Source of the DNA: a virus
Direction: 5' to 3' (one strand)
DNA: 64,000 nucleotides
Virus record (IMG/VR): IMGVR_UViG_3300034073_002641
Location: 1-64,000 of that record
A program made the position numbers and the translations under genes. Shown here one piece after another: positions 1-9,159 of the stretch. The notes beneath the pieces were generated by a model, which was not told the origin of the DNA, ran no database searches, and worked only from the letters and a program-made list of their open reading frames with translations. Each line of letters starts with the position of its first letter. The first letter of the stretch is position 1.

Positions 1-534
1 AAGAAGTTAATTGAATCTTATGGTGATTACAAGGATGTTAGAGAACCAATTTTTGAATGTGATATGTCACAAAAGATTGTATCAGAGAGAATGATTCAAT
101 CAGGTGTTCAGTATTTAAATCTTATGAAGGAAAGAGGTGCAGTTCTTCTTGATACAGAAATGGTTCTTGGAGACCCTGAACTTGGGTATGTTGGCCAACC
201 AGATAAGGTGTGGTTAATACCCAATAAAGATAAATCTGATTTTGGTATTATTATCACAGACTGGAAAACAAATAAGGATAAAAGTTTTCAAACAAATGAC
301 TTCACGGAGAAGATGTTTAAACCCTTTGAAAACTACAATAGCACAGCCTTGGAGCATTATTATATCCAGTTGCCACTCTATGGTAGGTTATTACTTAAAA
401 TGCTCTCACAATCAAAATATGGGGCAATTAAGTTATATGGTTGCATTGTTTGTCACTTGAAGAAAGATGGGGGGTTTGTTGAATACCGTGTGCCAAAAGA
501 ATTTAGTGATATTGTTTTTGATTTGGAAATATAG
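1..534 (+). CDS. RecB/Cas4-like PD-(D/E)XK nuclease, 5' end outside window
   Basis: The frame is open from base 1 and ends at TAG 532-534, so the gene begins upstream. The visible part carries a PD-(D/E)XK core: a glutamate helix (DTEMVLG), then GQPDKVW, then the catalytic strand IIITDWKTNK, then a helix with YYIQLPLYG that matches the QxxxY motif of RecB/Cas4 nucleases. Such enzymes cut DNA in recombination or end processing. It lies just upstream of the gp47/gp46-like pair, which suggests a replication-recombination module. The exact role is not decided by sequence. Confidence 0.8.
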   Translation, partial: KKLIESYGDYKDVREPIFECDMSQKIVSERMIQSGVQYLNLMKERGAVLLDTEMVLGDPELGYVGQPDKVWLIPNKDKSDFGIIITDWKTNKDKSFQTNDFTEKMFKPFENYNSTALEHYYIQLPLYGRLLLKMLSQSKYGAIKLYGCIVCHLKKDGGFVEYRVPKEFSDIVFDLEI

Positions 535-555
535 TTAGAAATATTTTCACAGAAG

Positions 556-587
556 TTTGTTTTATTACAATATAGTTCTTATATTTG
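556..587 (+). promoter_or_regulatory. Host-type (Bacteroidota) promoter
   Basis: TTTG at 556-559 and TATATTTG at 580-587 are separated by 20 bp, which fits the Bacteroidota sigma consensus TTTG-N19/20-TAnnTTTG. It lies 23 bp upstream of the ATG at 611. Confidence 0.8.
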
Positions 588-610
588 CAATCCAATAAAA
601 ACAAAACAAC

Positions 611-1411
611 ATGACAACCACCACCAATCAATTCAAATATGTAGGACAAGGAATTAAGCCTGAAAACTTCACTTATGTGGGGTATTACACTTCATTTAGA
701 GTGCCAGATGCTGTAGATGGTTATGTTACTGAAACAGAGTTTGAGGTTGATTTTGACAAGATTGGTGTGGATAATCCAAAAGAGTGGATGGGTAATTTTA
801 ATCCAGAGGGTAATAAATGTTCTTGCTGTAATCACAGCATAAAGAGGGGTTCATTCTTCTTGGATAAAGAAACATCAGATTTGATTTATGTTGGGTTTGA
901 CTGTACCAACAACATTATGAAATATACATTTGATGTTCAAGGTATTACCAAACAAACAATGATTCAACGTAAGAGAAGGTTGAAGCAAATTCAAATAGCC
1001 AATATATTGGCTGCTAATGAAAATTTGGAGGAGACATTATCTGTTAATGATAATAAAATTAGAGAGATTGCAAGTAAGTTCTATAGTTCAGGTAAAATTT
1101 CAGAAAAACAGATAGAATTTGTCAAAGTGTTAGCAGAAAGAAGAAGACAATTAGAATTAGTTGCAAATGAGGTTGTTGTAGGGAGATTTAAGGGTGTATT
1201 TAGAGTTCTTTCCTGCAAAGGTATTGTTGATTCTTATAATCATTCAGTTAAATATAAATTATTGATTGAGAATATTGAAGGTAAATGGAAGGCCTATGGC
1301 AATGTAGGTAGTCTTATTGGACTTGGTGAGGAAATTACTGCTACTGCAACATTCAAAAAATCAGATAATGATCCTTTATTTGGGTATTTTAGCAGAATTA
1401 AAGTGTGGTAA
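611..1411 (+). CDS. Conserved hypothetical, zinc-ribbon-like motif and possible OB fold
   Basis: 266 residues, no family recognised. About residues 70-100 hold CSCCNHSIKRG and later FDCTN, a possible metal-binding cysteine cluster. A middle segment with GKISEKQIEFVKVL looks like a short helical module seen in phage nucleic-acid proteins. The C-terminal third alternates beta strands (RVLSCKGIV, KYKLLIEN, ITATATF) and could be an OB-like fold. It has its own host-type promoter and precedes the recombination genes, so early expression and DNA or RNA binding are plausible inferences only. Confidence 0.7.
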   Translation: MTTTTNQFKYVGQGIKPENFTYVGYYTSFRVPDAVDGYVTETEFEVDFDKIGVDNPKEWMGNFNPEGNKCSCCNHSIKRGSFFLDKETSDLIYVGFDCTNNIMKYTFDVQGITKQTMIQRKRRLKQIQIANILAANENLEETLSVNDNKIREIASKFYSSGKISEKQIEFVKVLAERRRQLELVANEVVVGRFKGVFRVLSCKGIVDSYNHSVKYKLLIENIEGKWKAYGNVGSLIGLGEEITATATFKKSDNDPLFGYFSRIKVW

Positions 1412-1459
1412 CATATTGATAGAATGATTTTATTTATCTATACTTATAAAAAAAATAAT

Positions 1460-2245
1460 ATGATAAATAAAATTGTTCATTTCTCTGATTTGCATATACG
1501 ATTATATAAGGATCATGATTTGTTTAGGGAAATATTATCTGAAGCATTTGCACAGTGGGTTGAACTAAAACCAGATAGAATTGTTTTCACAGGAGATTTG
1601 GTGCATAGCAAGAACCAGATGACACCTGAACTTGTGGAATTTATTGCTTGGGTTCTTGAGGAATGCGCAAAGATTAGTAAGACCATTGTTATAATTGGCA
1701 ATCATGATTTCTTGGAAACAAATATGGATAGATTAGATGCTATTACACCTATTGTAGATTCAATAAAAAATCCAAAAATTAGTTACTTAAAGGAACGGGG
1801 GGTGTATGTTGATGAGAATGTAAATTGGTGTGTTTATTCGCTAATGCAACATAACATCCCCCCAGACATCCCAAAGAAGAGTGAGGGGTCAATCAATATA
1901 GGTTTATTCCACGGGGCAATTAAGGGCTTGAAGACAGATGTTGGACATACCATAGAGGATGGATTTGATTCAAATATTTTTGCTGGTTGTGATATTGTTT
2001 TCTGTGGTGATATACACAAGAGAGCCATTTTTGATATACCAGGAAATAAGTCAGCGGTCATGATTGGCGACCTGATTCAACAGAACTTTGGGGAGAGTAT
2101 ATCAAATCATGGTTATGGAATTTATGAGATTGATAAGGATGATTATCAGTTTGTGGATTTGCATAACCCCACCCCTTATTTAAGTTTTAAAATAACTTCA
2201 TATGATGATATTAAAAATGATAATGAAATTTTAACAAATAAATAA
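1460..2245 (+). CDS. gp47/SbcD/Mre11-like metallophosphoesterase nuclease
   Basis: The product has the calcineurin-like metal-binding motifs in order: SDLHIR near the N-terminus, GDLVHS, GNHDF, then FHGAI and CGDIHKR. These match T4 gp47 and SbcD/Mre11, the nuclease subunit that works with the gp46/SbcC ATPase on DNA ends. I start at ATG 1460 because the first motif then falls at about residue 8; an in-frame ATG at 1424 would add 12 poorly conserved residues. A TATTTAT box lies at 1431-1437. The ATPase partner is two genes downstream. Confidence 0.85.
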   Translation: MINKIVHFSDLHIRLYKDHDLFREILSEAFAQWVELKPDRIVFTGDLVHSKNQMTPELVEFIAWVLEECAKISKTIVIIGNHDFLETNMDRLDAITPIVDSIKNPKISYLKERGVYVDENVNWCVYSLMQHNIPPDIPKKSEGSINIGLFHGAIKGLKTDVGHTIEDGFDSNIFAGCDIVFCGDIHKRAIFDIPGNKSAVMIGDLIQQNFGESISNHGYGIYEIDKDDYQFVDLHNPTPYLSFKITSYDDIKNDNEILTNK

Positions 2246-2250
2246 AACAA

Positions 2251-2823
2251 ATGAAAACACAAATAATTACCGATGATGTCTTTTTTATTGACATTATAAG
2301 ATATTGTGAAAAGAACAATATCTCTGACATTGATGAATTCACTTCAAAATGTTTAAAATCAGGGTTCTATGTTGAGAAATATGGAATGTTGGGGGAGGAT
2401 TCAAATCTACAAACCAACACAGTTGAAGTGATTAAGGAGGTAGAAAAGATTGTTGAAGTGGAAAAGATTGTTGAAGTTCCTGTTGATAGGGTGGTAGAGA
2501 AGATTGTGGAGGTTATTAAGGAAGTTCCCATATACAAAGAAATAATTAAGGAAGTCCAGACTGGTGGTGTTAGGGTTGAGGTAAAGGAAGTTGAGGTTAT
2601 TAGGGAAGTTCCAATTGTAAAAGAAGTGTATGTTATCAAGGAAGTACCTGGGGATAATGAGGAATTGCAGAATGAGTTGAATGATGTCAAGATGACATTA
2701 AATGCTGTCAGTGATGAATTGAGAAATAAAAACAAAATTATAGAAGACTACCGTAGATTAGTTGCTGAAATGTCAGCACAACCTACTAGATTTCATAGAA
2801 CATCAAACATTAAAATTAGATAA
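2251..2823 (+). CDS. Repetitive EKIVEV coiled-coil protein
   Basis: 190 residues, function unknown. Residues about 55-130 are a low-complexity run of short valine/glutamate/lysine units such as VEKIVEV, VIKEVP and VEVIREVP, followed by a predicted coiled coil (ELQNELNDVKMTLNAVSDEL). Such runs occur in many phage proteins as extended or coiled-coil rods. It sits between the two halves of the gp47/gp46 pair with 5 nt and 1 nt gaps, so it is co-transcribed with them. A partner or spacer role is only a guess. Confidence 0.7.
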   Translation: MKTQIITDDVFFIDIIRYCEKNNISDIDEFTSKCLKSGFYVEKYGMLGEDSNLQTNTVEVIKEVEKIVEVEKIVEVPVDRVVEKIVEVIKEVPIYKEIIKEVQTGGVRVEVKEVEVIREVPIVKEVYVIKEVPGDNEELQNELNDVKMTLNAVSDELRNKNKIIEDYRRLVAEMSAQPTRFHRTSNIKIR

Positions 2824-2824
2824 T

Positions 2825-3163
2825 ATGGATATTTTTATTTGGGCTTTTGCAAGTTATGGTCTTATGAACATAATGGTTTATGGATCAATATTCTCTGGAT
2901 TAAGAGATTTTATAAACAATGTGGGGAAAAGGGATTGGTTAATCATATCCCCCATCTTCAAGTTCCTTTATGGGATTATATCTTGTCCAATGTGTTTTAG
3001 CACTTGGGGTGGATTTTTCTTGGGGTTTTTCATATATTCCCCAACTATGACTTATTTTGGATTATGCTATGAAGCCTCTTGGTTTTTTGATGGTATTTTA
3101 TCATCTGGCATTGTTTGGGCAATAAACGCCATTATTGAATCATATGAAAACAAATCAAATTAG
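2825..3163 (+). CDS. Small membrane protein with CPMC motif (DUF1360-like)
   Basis: Start chosen at ATG 2825, 1 nt after the previous stop; an in-frame ATG at 2762 would overlap the previous gene by 61 nt. About 112 residues with three hydrophobic stretches (residues 3-22, 45-65, 85-105). The segment ISCPMCFSTWGGFF resembles the CPxC-x3-W pattern of DUF1360 membrane proteins found in phages and bacteria. Function unknown; probably in the inner membrane. Confidence 0.65.
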   Translation: MDIFIWAFASYGLMNIMVYGSIFSGLRDFINNVGKRDWLIISPIFKFLYGIISCPMCFSTWGGFFLGFFIYSPTMTYFGLCYEASWFFDGILSSGIVWAINAIIESYENKSN

Positions 3164-3164
3164 T

Positions 3165-5483
3165 ATGAGTGAAAAGGTATGGAGGAATCCAAACATAAGG
3201 GTTATATGGGAGGATTATCCTGAAAATATCACCCAAGAGAAAATTAAAGATGTTCGTCAATATTTTTCAAAAAAGTATGGCACATCAAGTGTTAATGTTA
3301 TCACAAAAGTTAAATATGAGGATAAGGTATTACAATCTGTGGATGTTTCATCAAACATAATGGATGTGAATTATCAGAATAACCTTATTAAGAATTTGCT
3401 TGAAACAAATGGTAATGGTGAGTTGTATGATAAAATCATGGATATTAATAAGGCTGTTGAGAATAAATTGGTTTTAGAAAACCAAGAACCAACACAATTT
3501 AATAAGTGGTATATCAAAAAGATTAATTTTAGCAATTTTCTTTCATTTGGTGAAAATCAAGAATTGGATTTTGACAAGTTAAATGGTATTACCATTGTTG
3601 AATCAACTCCACAGAATACTGGGGGTAAGACCACCTTAACAATTGATTTATTATTATTCTTGTTTTTCAATACCACAACCAAGAGTAGCAAGGCAGAGGA
3701 TATATTTAACAAGTTCACAAGTAAGGATCAGGTTTCAGTTACTGGATATATTATCATTGATGGTGAGGAATATGTTATATCCAGGAATATGGAAAGGAAG
3801 ATGAGTAAGAGTGGGGAATGGAAGGTTAAAACAGAACTATCATTTGATAAGAAGTTAAAGAATGGGGAATTACAGAACTTAAAGGGTGAACAAAGAAGGG
3901 AAACAGAAATCTTTATCAAGAATACTATTGGGAATATGGATGACTTCTTGGCCACCATTTTAACAACTGGAAACAATCTTGAAGATTTGTTGGAATCAAA
4001 ACCCACAGCAAGGGGTCAGTTATTGGGTCGTTTCTTGGGGTTAGAACATTTGAAAAAGAAGGAGGATCTTGGTAAAGAAGTTTATCAAGAGTTTTCAAAA
4101 AGGATGTTCTCAAATGTGTATAATGTTGAGAAACTAAAATCAGAAAATTTGGGATTGATTGAAGAGGTGAATGAATTAAAAATAAATCTTGATAAGTTAA
4201 ACATTGAAATAAAAGATTATGATGAAAGATTGGCTAAAGGTAATCAGTATAAAAATGAATTATATACTTCAAAACATTCTGATATTGATAAGGAACTTTT
4301 GATTGTAAACCAGGAATCATTAGAGAAGGACATTATTGCATTAAATACAAATAATGCCAAATTAAATGAAATGATTGATACTATATCAAATGATAAACCA
4401 TCAACATTTTATGAGGAAGATGAGCATGATAGTTTGAAGGAGGAGATTATGGAAACTAAACTGGAAAAGCAACTTGCAAAATCGAAGGTGGATGAAATCA
4501 CCAAATTAATACAGACTTATGGTAACGGTATTCAATGTGAACATTGTGGGTTAAACTTAATTGATGCAGAATTTACAAAAGCAAAAGTTGAATCATTGGA
4601 GGAACATAAGAATAATTACAAAATTATATCAGATAAGGTAATTGAACTTGAACTTAAAAATGAAGAACTTAACAAGTTAAAGAAAGAATTTGATAATTAT
4701 GAGAAAAATAAATTGGTAATTAAGAAACATCAGTTATCTTTGGAGGGTAATATGTTAAAATTATCCCAGTTGGAAAGTAAGATGAAAAATTATTTGGAGG
4801 TTCAGGAGAAGATTAAGAAGAATAATCAAATTGATGCTTTAATCATAAAGGCTAATAGTAAGATTGATGAATTAACATATGAGAAGAATAAATTAGCAAA
4901 AGAAATCAATGGGATTGAAATTAAGATTTCAAATTATCAAGATAAGAGGGATAAGAATATAACCATTATTGATACCATATATAAGGAACAAGAGGAAGAG
5001 AAGAAGTATAAGATTTATCTGGATTTATTTGGTAAAAATGGCATTTCAAAAATGATTATGAAAACAATGCTACCAGTTATCAATTCTGAATTACAAAGGT
5101 TATTATTGGATGTGTGTTATTTTACCCTTGATGTTAGAGTTAATGATAAGAATGAGGTTGAATTTATTATGATTGATAATAATACAGGTGTTGAAAAACT
5201 AATGACAACAGGATCTGGGTATGAGAAAACAGTTGCATCATTGGCATTGAGAGCAGTTTTAAGCAAGGTTTGCTCATTACCAAAACCAAATATCTGGGTT
5301 GCAGATGAGGTATTTGGGAAAGTATCAAATGAAAGTTTAGATATGATGGGAGAATTTTTTATCAGATTAAAGAGTTATTTTGAGAAAATATTGTTAATTT
5401 CGCACAACCCTTTAATTAGTAATTGGGGTGAATCAAAAATAATTGTTGAAAAGAAAAATAATGTGTCAAAAGTTTTGATTTAA
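3165..5483 (+). CDS. gp46/SbcC/Rad50-like ATPase
   Basis: About 772 residues. The N-terminal ABC half begins after an unusual 120-residue extension: FLSFGENQ, then a Walker A-like TPQNTGGKTTL. Long coiled coils flank a zinc hook CEHCGL near the middle. The C-terminal half has the signature GSGYEKTVASLALR, Walker B WVADEVFG and the H-loop LLISHNP. This is the T4 gp46/SbcC architecture and it should pair with the gp47-like protein at 1460. ATG 3165 lies 2 nt after the previous stop; ATGs at 3135 and 3144 are alternatives. The Walker A departs from GxxGxGKS. Confidence 0.85.
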   Translation: MSEKVWRNPNIRVIWEDYPENITQEKIKDVRQYFSKKYGTSSVNVITKVKYEDKVLQSVDVSSNIMDVNYQNNLIKNLLETNGNGELYDKIMDINKAVENKLVLENQEPTQFNKWYIKKINFSNFLSFGENQELDFDKLNGITIVESTPQNTGGKTTLTIDLLLFLFFNTTTKSSKAEDIFNKFTSKDQVSVTGYIIIDGEEYVISRNMERKMSKSGEWKVKTELSFDKKLKNGELQNLKGEQRRETEIFIKNTIGNMDDFLATILTTGNNLEDLLESKPTARGQLLGRFLGLEHLKKKEDLGKEVYQEFSKRMFSNVYNVEKLKSENLGLIEEVNELKINLDKLNIEIKDYDERLAKGNQYKNELYTSKHSDIDKELLIVNQESLEKDIIALNTNNAKLNEMIDTISNDKPSTFYEEDEHDSLKEEIMETKLEKQLAKSKVDEITKLIQTYGNGIQCEHCGLNLIDAEFTKAKVESLEEHKNNYKIISDKVIELELKNEELNKLKKEFDNYEKNKLVIKKHQLSLEGNMLKLSQLESKMKNYLEVQEKIKKNNQIDALIIKANSKIDELTYEKNKLAKEINGIEIKISNYQDKRDKNITIIDTIYKEQEEEKKYKIYLDLFGKNGISKMIMKTMLPVINSELQRLLLDVCYFTLDVRVNDKNEVEFIMIDNNTGVEKLMTTGSGYEKTVASLALRAVLSKVCSLPKPNIWVADEVFGKVSNESLDMMGEFFIRLKSYFEKILLISHNPLISNWGESKIIVEKKNNVSKVLI

Positions 5484-5503
5484 CCAAAAACACCTTATCT
5501 TTG
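5474..5503 (+). promoter_or_regulatory. Host-type promoter
   Basis: TTTG 5474-5477 and TATCTTTG 5496-5503, 18 bp spacer, followed by an A-rich leader to the ATG at 5517. The -33 box overlaps the last codons of the gp46-like gene. Confidence 0.75.
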
Positions 5504-5516
5504 CAAAAAAAAAGGA

Positions 5517-6002
5517 ATGAAGAACTACAACTTAACCATTTATCAGGCTAACAAGAAATTTGATATTGATTCATTTTTTGAGGATTTTTCAGAGGTGTCA
5601 GATACAGAACCACTTGTAACTAGAGTGGGTGACAGCACAATTATGATTTTTGGATCAGAAGTTGAAACACTTGATTTGGCTACTTTTCTCACTAGTGTTT
5701 TAGGTCATTTATGCTATGGATTTACATTGCTTGAATTGGGGGATACTTATGCTGCATTTTTCCCTATGGATAACTTTAATGACTTAGGATTAGATGATAT
5801 GCCAAAAGATTTGCAGAAATCAAGAAAACCATTCTTGGGTGTATTAAAGACTGACAATTTAACCAAGATTTTTTCACAAGCTACAGAAGGGGCATCAGAG
5901 GATAACTTGGATGCTATTTTGGAGAAAATCTCAAGTAGGGGTATGGAATCACTTACAACAATGGAAAAAGAATTATTAAAAAACTTCTCAAAACAAAACT
6001 AA
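5517..6002 (+). CDS. Hypothetical protein with DUF6576-like C-terminal motif
   Basis: 161 residues, not assigned to a family. The C-terminus (DAILEKISSRGMESLTTMEK) follows the pattern IL(E/D)KIS-x2-G-x2-SLT-x2-EK-x2-L found at the C-terminus of many Bacteroidota proteins (DUF6576), and a second copy of the pattern occurs at 54342-54875 in this window. The rest is mixed alpha/beta. It has its own host-type promoter and ends 1 nt before the sigma-factor gene, with which it is probably co-transcribed. Confidence 0.7.
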   Translation: MKNYNLTIYQANKKFDIDSFFEDFSEVSDTEPLVTRVGDSTIMIFGSEVETLDLATFLTSVLGHLCYGFTLLELGDTYAAFFPMDNFNDLGLDDMPKDLQKSRKPFLGVLKTDNLTKIFSQATEGASEDNLDAILEKISSRGMESLTTMEKELLKNFSKQN

Positions 6003-6003
6003 A

Positions 6004-6804
6004 ATGAAAGGACAGAAAAACACATTAATGATTAATCAGAGTGAAATTTCTTCATATTTAAAAGATGTAAGGAAGTTGAAAGTTATGACTATTGAAAAGG
6101 AGAGGGAGTTGGCAAAGATTATGTTAAATCCAGATGTGACTCAATTTGAAAAGAATAAGGTTAAGAAAGAATTGGTTGAAGGTAATTTAAGATTTGTTAT
6201 TAGTGTTTGTAAGCAATACCAAAACCAAGGTTTGGATTTACCTGATTTAATTGCAGAGGGTAATTATGGTTTACTAAAGGCTATTGACAAGTTTGATTGG
6301 TCAAAGAATTTGAGGTTCATATCATATGGCGTGTGGTGGATTAAACAGGCTATTATTGAGAGTTTGAATGATAATGCAAGGACAATTAGGTTACCTGTTA
6401 ACATTGTTCAAGAATATCATAAGATTAAGAAATTCTTGCATGAATTTGACAATACAACACCAGCAAAATTTAATAATCTACCACACACAATTGACCTAGA
6501 TTCAACTTTAAATGAGGATGGGGATACATTACTAAACCTCATTAAGAATGAGAATGCTGACAACCCAGAGGATGTATTTAGTACAAAACAAATATTGAGG
6601 GAAAAACTTCTTAATATTCTTTGTTTGTTAGATACCAGGGAAAAAGTGATTATTGAAGATTATTTTGGATTAAATGGTTCAATGAGAACATTGGAAGAAA
6701 TTGGTGGCGAATTCAACCTTACAAAAGAGAGAGTTCGTCAAATAAAAGAAAAAGCACTTAAAAAACTTAGAAATGAGTCAAAAGTACTTTTTGAGTATAT
6801 TTAA
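6004..6804 (+). CDS. Sigma-70 family RNA polymerase sigma factor (RpoD-like)
   Basis: 266 residues with regions 1.2 to 4.2 of a primary-type sigma factor. Region 2 reads LVEGNLRFVISVCKQYQNQG and FISYGVWWIKQAI. Region 3 follows with RTIRLPVNIV, and region 4 ends with the helix-turn-helix TLEEIGGEFNLTKERVRQIK. It is far closer to host RpoD than to T4 gp55. It would direct host core polymerase to a phage promoter set; the TATTTAT boxes in this window are candidate targets, which is inference. Confidence 0.93.
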   Translation: MKGQKNTLMINQSEISSYLKDVRKLKVMTIEKERELAKIMLNPDVTQFEKNKVKKELVEGNLRFVISVCKQYQNQGLDLPDLIAEGNYGLLKAIDKFDWSKNLRFISYGVWWIKQAIIESLNDNARTIRLPVNIVQEYHKIKKFLHEFDNTTPAKFNNLPHTIDLDSTLNEDGDTLLNLIKNENADNPEDVFSTKQILREKLLNILCLLDTREKVIIEDYFGLNGSMRTLEEIGGEFNLTKERVRQIKEKALKKLRNESKVLFEYI

Positions 6805-6821
6805 AAATAAAAAAAACTAAC

Positions 6822-7106
6822 ATGGAAAACTTTAAAAAATTCTTATCAAAAAACTTTACTTTAATTGTTTTCATTTTTTTGATTATTGGCTGGTTGAAAG
6901 GCTGTGGAGATAGCAAAGAACTGGGTAAAATAAATGATGACATTAAAGCAATTAAAGATTCAACTTACACCAAGACAGAATTGGATAAACAATTGAAAAT
7001 TATGAGCCTTGAAACAGAAAAGAGATTTATTCAATCAACTGATCGTAAAATCTTAGATGTTAATAGACAGGCTCAAATTGATTTAGAACTAGAAAACCTT
7101 AAATAA
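6822..7106 (+). CDS. Single-pass membrane protein with coiled coil
   Basis: 94 residues: a short basic N-terminus, one membrane helix (LIVFIFLIIGWLKGC), then a predicted coiled coil. The stop codon overlaps the next start by 1 nt, so it is coupled with the membrane protein at 7106. Possible component of an envelope or lysis-related assembly; function not known. Confidence 0.65.
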   Translation: MENFKKFLSKNFTLIVFIFLIIGWLKGCGDSKELGKINDDIKAIKDSTYTKTELDKQLKIMSLETEKRFIQSTDRKILDVNRQAQIDLELENLK

Positions 7107-8005
7107 TGAATATTTTTAGTAGAAATTTAGAGAGAATAGTATATTTTGCATTCTTGGTCCCAATTATTACTGTGGCAATTGTATCAATATCACATGTAAC
7201 TAGTTGGTATGGGTTAACTAATAATTCTACTTGGTCCATTTATTTATCTTTTGGTGTGGAGATAGCAGCATTGGCAGCATTAGCTGCTATCTCTGTTAAT
7301 ATGGGTAAAAATGTGTATATACCATTTGGCATTGTTACAATGATACAACTTATTGGTAATATATTTTATTCATATCAATATATAGATGAGGCTTCAGAAG
7401 AATTTAAAGATTGGGTTGAGTTGTCAAACATTTTCTTTCAATATATAATTGATGAGAATGATATTGTTGGGCATAAAAGGCTTTTAGCTGTTTTTTCTGG
7501 TGGACTTTTGCCTATAATATCTTTAACCTTTTTACATATGCTTGTTAAATTAAGGGATCAAACTAAAAATGAAATTGAAACCCCCAATCAAGTTATCACT
7601 GACGAGGAGTTAGAGAGGTTAAGTACTGAGGCTGGAAAGATGGAAGCCCAGGAACAACAAAAGGTTTATGTGCCAACACAAGATGATTTAGATAAGTTAG
7701 AAAAATATCTTGATAACTTGACAAAAAACAAACCAACATTACCTTTTGAAAAAGAAGTTCCTGAAGTGGTTGCTCCATTATCAGTAGATGAGTTACCAAA
7801 ACCAACCAAGAGAAGTTACAAACCAAGGGTTACTCCAACATTATTAGAAGATACATTATTGAGTGATGATGCTATTGAAGCCCCAAAACCAAAGGCAAGT
7901 AGAAGGAAAAAGATAAATTTAAATTTAGGTGATTTAAGTGATAATCCTGATGAAGTGAATAGACTAACATATAGAAAGAGAGATGCTGAAGATAATGAAT
8001 TATGA
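7106..8005 (+). CDS. Multi-pass membrane protein with cytoplasmic tail
   Basis: 299 residues. Four hydrophobic segments lie in the first 155 residues (about 12-32, 45-65, 70-90, 130-150). A hydrophilic, proline- and lysine-rich tail of about 140 residues follows. No conserved domain recognised. It overlaps both neighbours and lies between a membrane/coiled-coil protein and the amidase-like gene. An envelope role is inferred from topology alone. Confidence 0.6.
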   Translation: MNIFSRNLERIVYFAFLVPIITVAIVSISHVTSWYGLTNNSTWSIYLSFGVEIAALAALAAISVNMGKNVYIPFGIVTMIQLIGNIFYSYQYIDEASEEFKDWVELSNIFFQYIIDENDIVGHKRLLAVFSGGLLPIISLTFLHMLVKLRDQTKNEIETPNQVITDEELERLSTEAGKMEAQEQQKVYVPTQDDLDKLEKYLDNLTKNKPTLPFEKEVPEVVAPLSVDELPKPTKRSYKPRVTPTLLEDTLLSDDAIEAPKPKASRRKKINLNLGDLSDNPDEVNRLTYRKRDAEDNEL

Positions 8006-8585
8006 TGGGTTCAAACCATTAGGAAAACAGAAGAATAAAAACAAAATAATACTAATTAATACATTTAGGGATATCAAGGGCTACTTGGTATCCCTAAAAT
8101 ATAGGCATAATGGGGAGTATGATAAGATACCTAATTATGTAATAACTAAGAAGGGAGATATTTTGCAATTATTGGGGGATTCTGGGTATTCAAATATGTT
8201 TGATGATAAGTTGTTAAATTATAATTCCATTGTTATTGCAATTGAAAATTTGGGTTGGTTGGAAAAAAATCAAGATAGAGGAATGAATATTAATTGGATT
8301 GGCGATATTTATAATGGTGAACCCTATTATAAGAAATGGAGGGATTATGATTTTTGGGATGTTTATACAGAAGCCCAGATGAATAGTTTAGCTTCTTTGT
8401 GTTCTAAAATTTGTGATAAAATGAAGATTAATAAAAAATTTATAGGGCATAACATAAAGACAGATATTAGTTCAAAATTTAATGGAATATTAAGTAGAAG
8501 TAATATATATAAATCTTACACTGATGTATCACCATCTTTTGATATAAAACTTTTTGAAAAAAAATTAGACAATGATAGAAAATAG
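7995..8585 (+). CDS. N-acetylmuramoyl-L-alanine amidase-like protein, divergent
   Basis: The second half shows the order of the Amidase_2/PGRP fold: VITKKGDILQLLGDSG, SIVIAIENLGWL, YTEAQMNSLASLC, FIGHN and YTDVSPSFD. In active relatives the first zinc histidine lies in a segment like (I/V)xHH; here the aligned segment reads ILINTF, so that ligand appears missing. It may still bind peptidoglycan, or use another histidine (RHNGEY). Its position beside small overlapping membrane/coiled-coil genes suggests a lysis module. Start ATG 7995 preferred over ATG 7983. Confidence 0.6.
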   Translation: MNYDGFKPLGKQKNKNKIILINTFRDIKGYLVSLKYRHNGEYDKIPNYVITKKGDILQLLGDSGYSNMFDDKLLNYNSIVIAIENLGWLEKNQDRGMNINWIGDIYNGEPYYKKWRDYDFWDVYTEAQMNSLASLCSKICDKMKINKKFIGHNIKTDISSKFNGILSRSNIYKSYTDVSPSFDIKLFEKKLDNDRK

Positions 8586-9159
8586 TTATGATGAGATGAA
8601 ATCTCTCTTAAAGAAATCAAAATTTTTATTTGAGCAATCCTCAGATTTTGGGAGGATTAATACAGCAGATAGCATTTCAAATAAGATACGTAGTAGTGTT
8701 TCTGGTGATGCCACAGTAGGGGGTGAAGAAGAAGATGAAATTAACCAGCAAGGTGTTAGGACTTCAAAGAGTTCAAGTAAACAACAGAAATATAAGATAT
8801 CTGGTGGTATCTTTGTTTTACATGGTGACACAAGATCAGAGGTTGATAATATAACAACAGATGATAAATCTTCATTCCAGGAAACAATGGATGAATTTGT
8901 TGAGGAAGTTTCTGATTTGGTTGATTTTGATGAACTTCATTTGTATAAGAATAGTGTTGAGTGGGGTGGTAAATTAATAGATGATAACATTACATTCTTA
9001 TATACAATTGGTGAGAATGGTGGCGTGTATATAAGTGCTGATATTGTAAAAATAGATGAGGACTTTTTAAGTATTATAACAAAATTGGAGCAGTATTATC
9101 AAAAATTTAAATCAAAATGGTCAAAAATGTTAGCAATCAGAAAGAAAACACCAAATTAA
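8572..9159 (+). CDS. Hypothetical protein after amidase
   Basis: 195 residues. The N-terminal 70 residues are charged and serine-rich (likely disordered); from residue 75 a compact alpha/beta domain appears (GGIFVLHGDT, ELHLYKNSVEWGG, GGVYISADIV). It overlaps the amidase-like gene by 14 nt and the next gene by 43 nt, so it belongs to the same unit. No family recognised. Confidence 0.6.
   Translation: MIENSYDEMKSLLKKSKFLFEQSSDFGRINTADSISNKIRSSVSGDATVGGEEEDEINQQGVRTSKSSSKQQKYKISGGIFVLHGDTRSEVDNITTDDKSSFQETMDEFVEEVSDLVDFDELHLYKNSVEWGGKLIDDNITFLYTIGENGGVYISADIVKIDEDFLSIITKLEQYYQKFKSKWSKMLAIRKKTPN

Noticed and set aside
2367-2735. 122-residue minus-strand frame opposite the EKIVEV repeats
   Set aside because: Low-complexity shadow of the repeats (T/S/I-rich) with no start context.
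6004-6804. gp55-type late sigma factor
   Set aside because: Regions 3 and 4 are complete and RpoD-like, unlike the reduced gp55; called a primary-type sigma-70.
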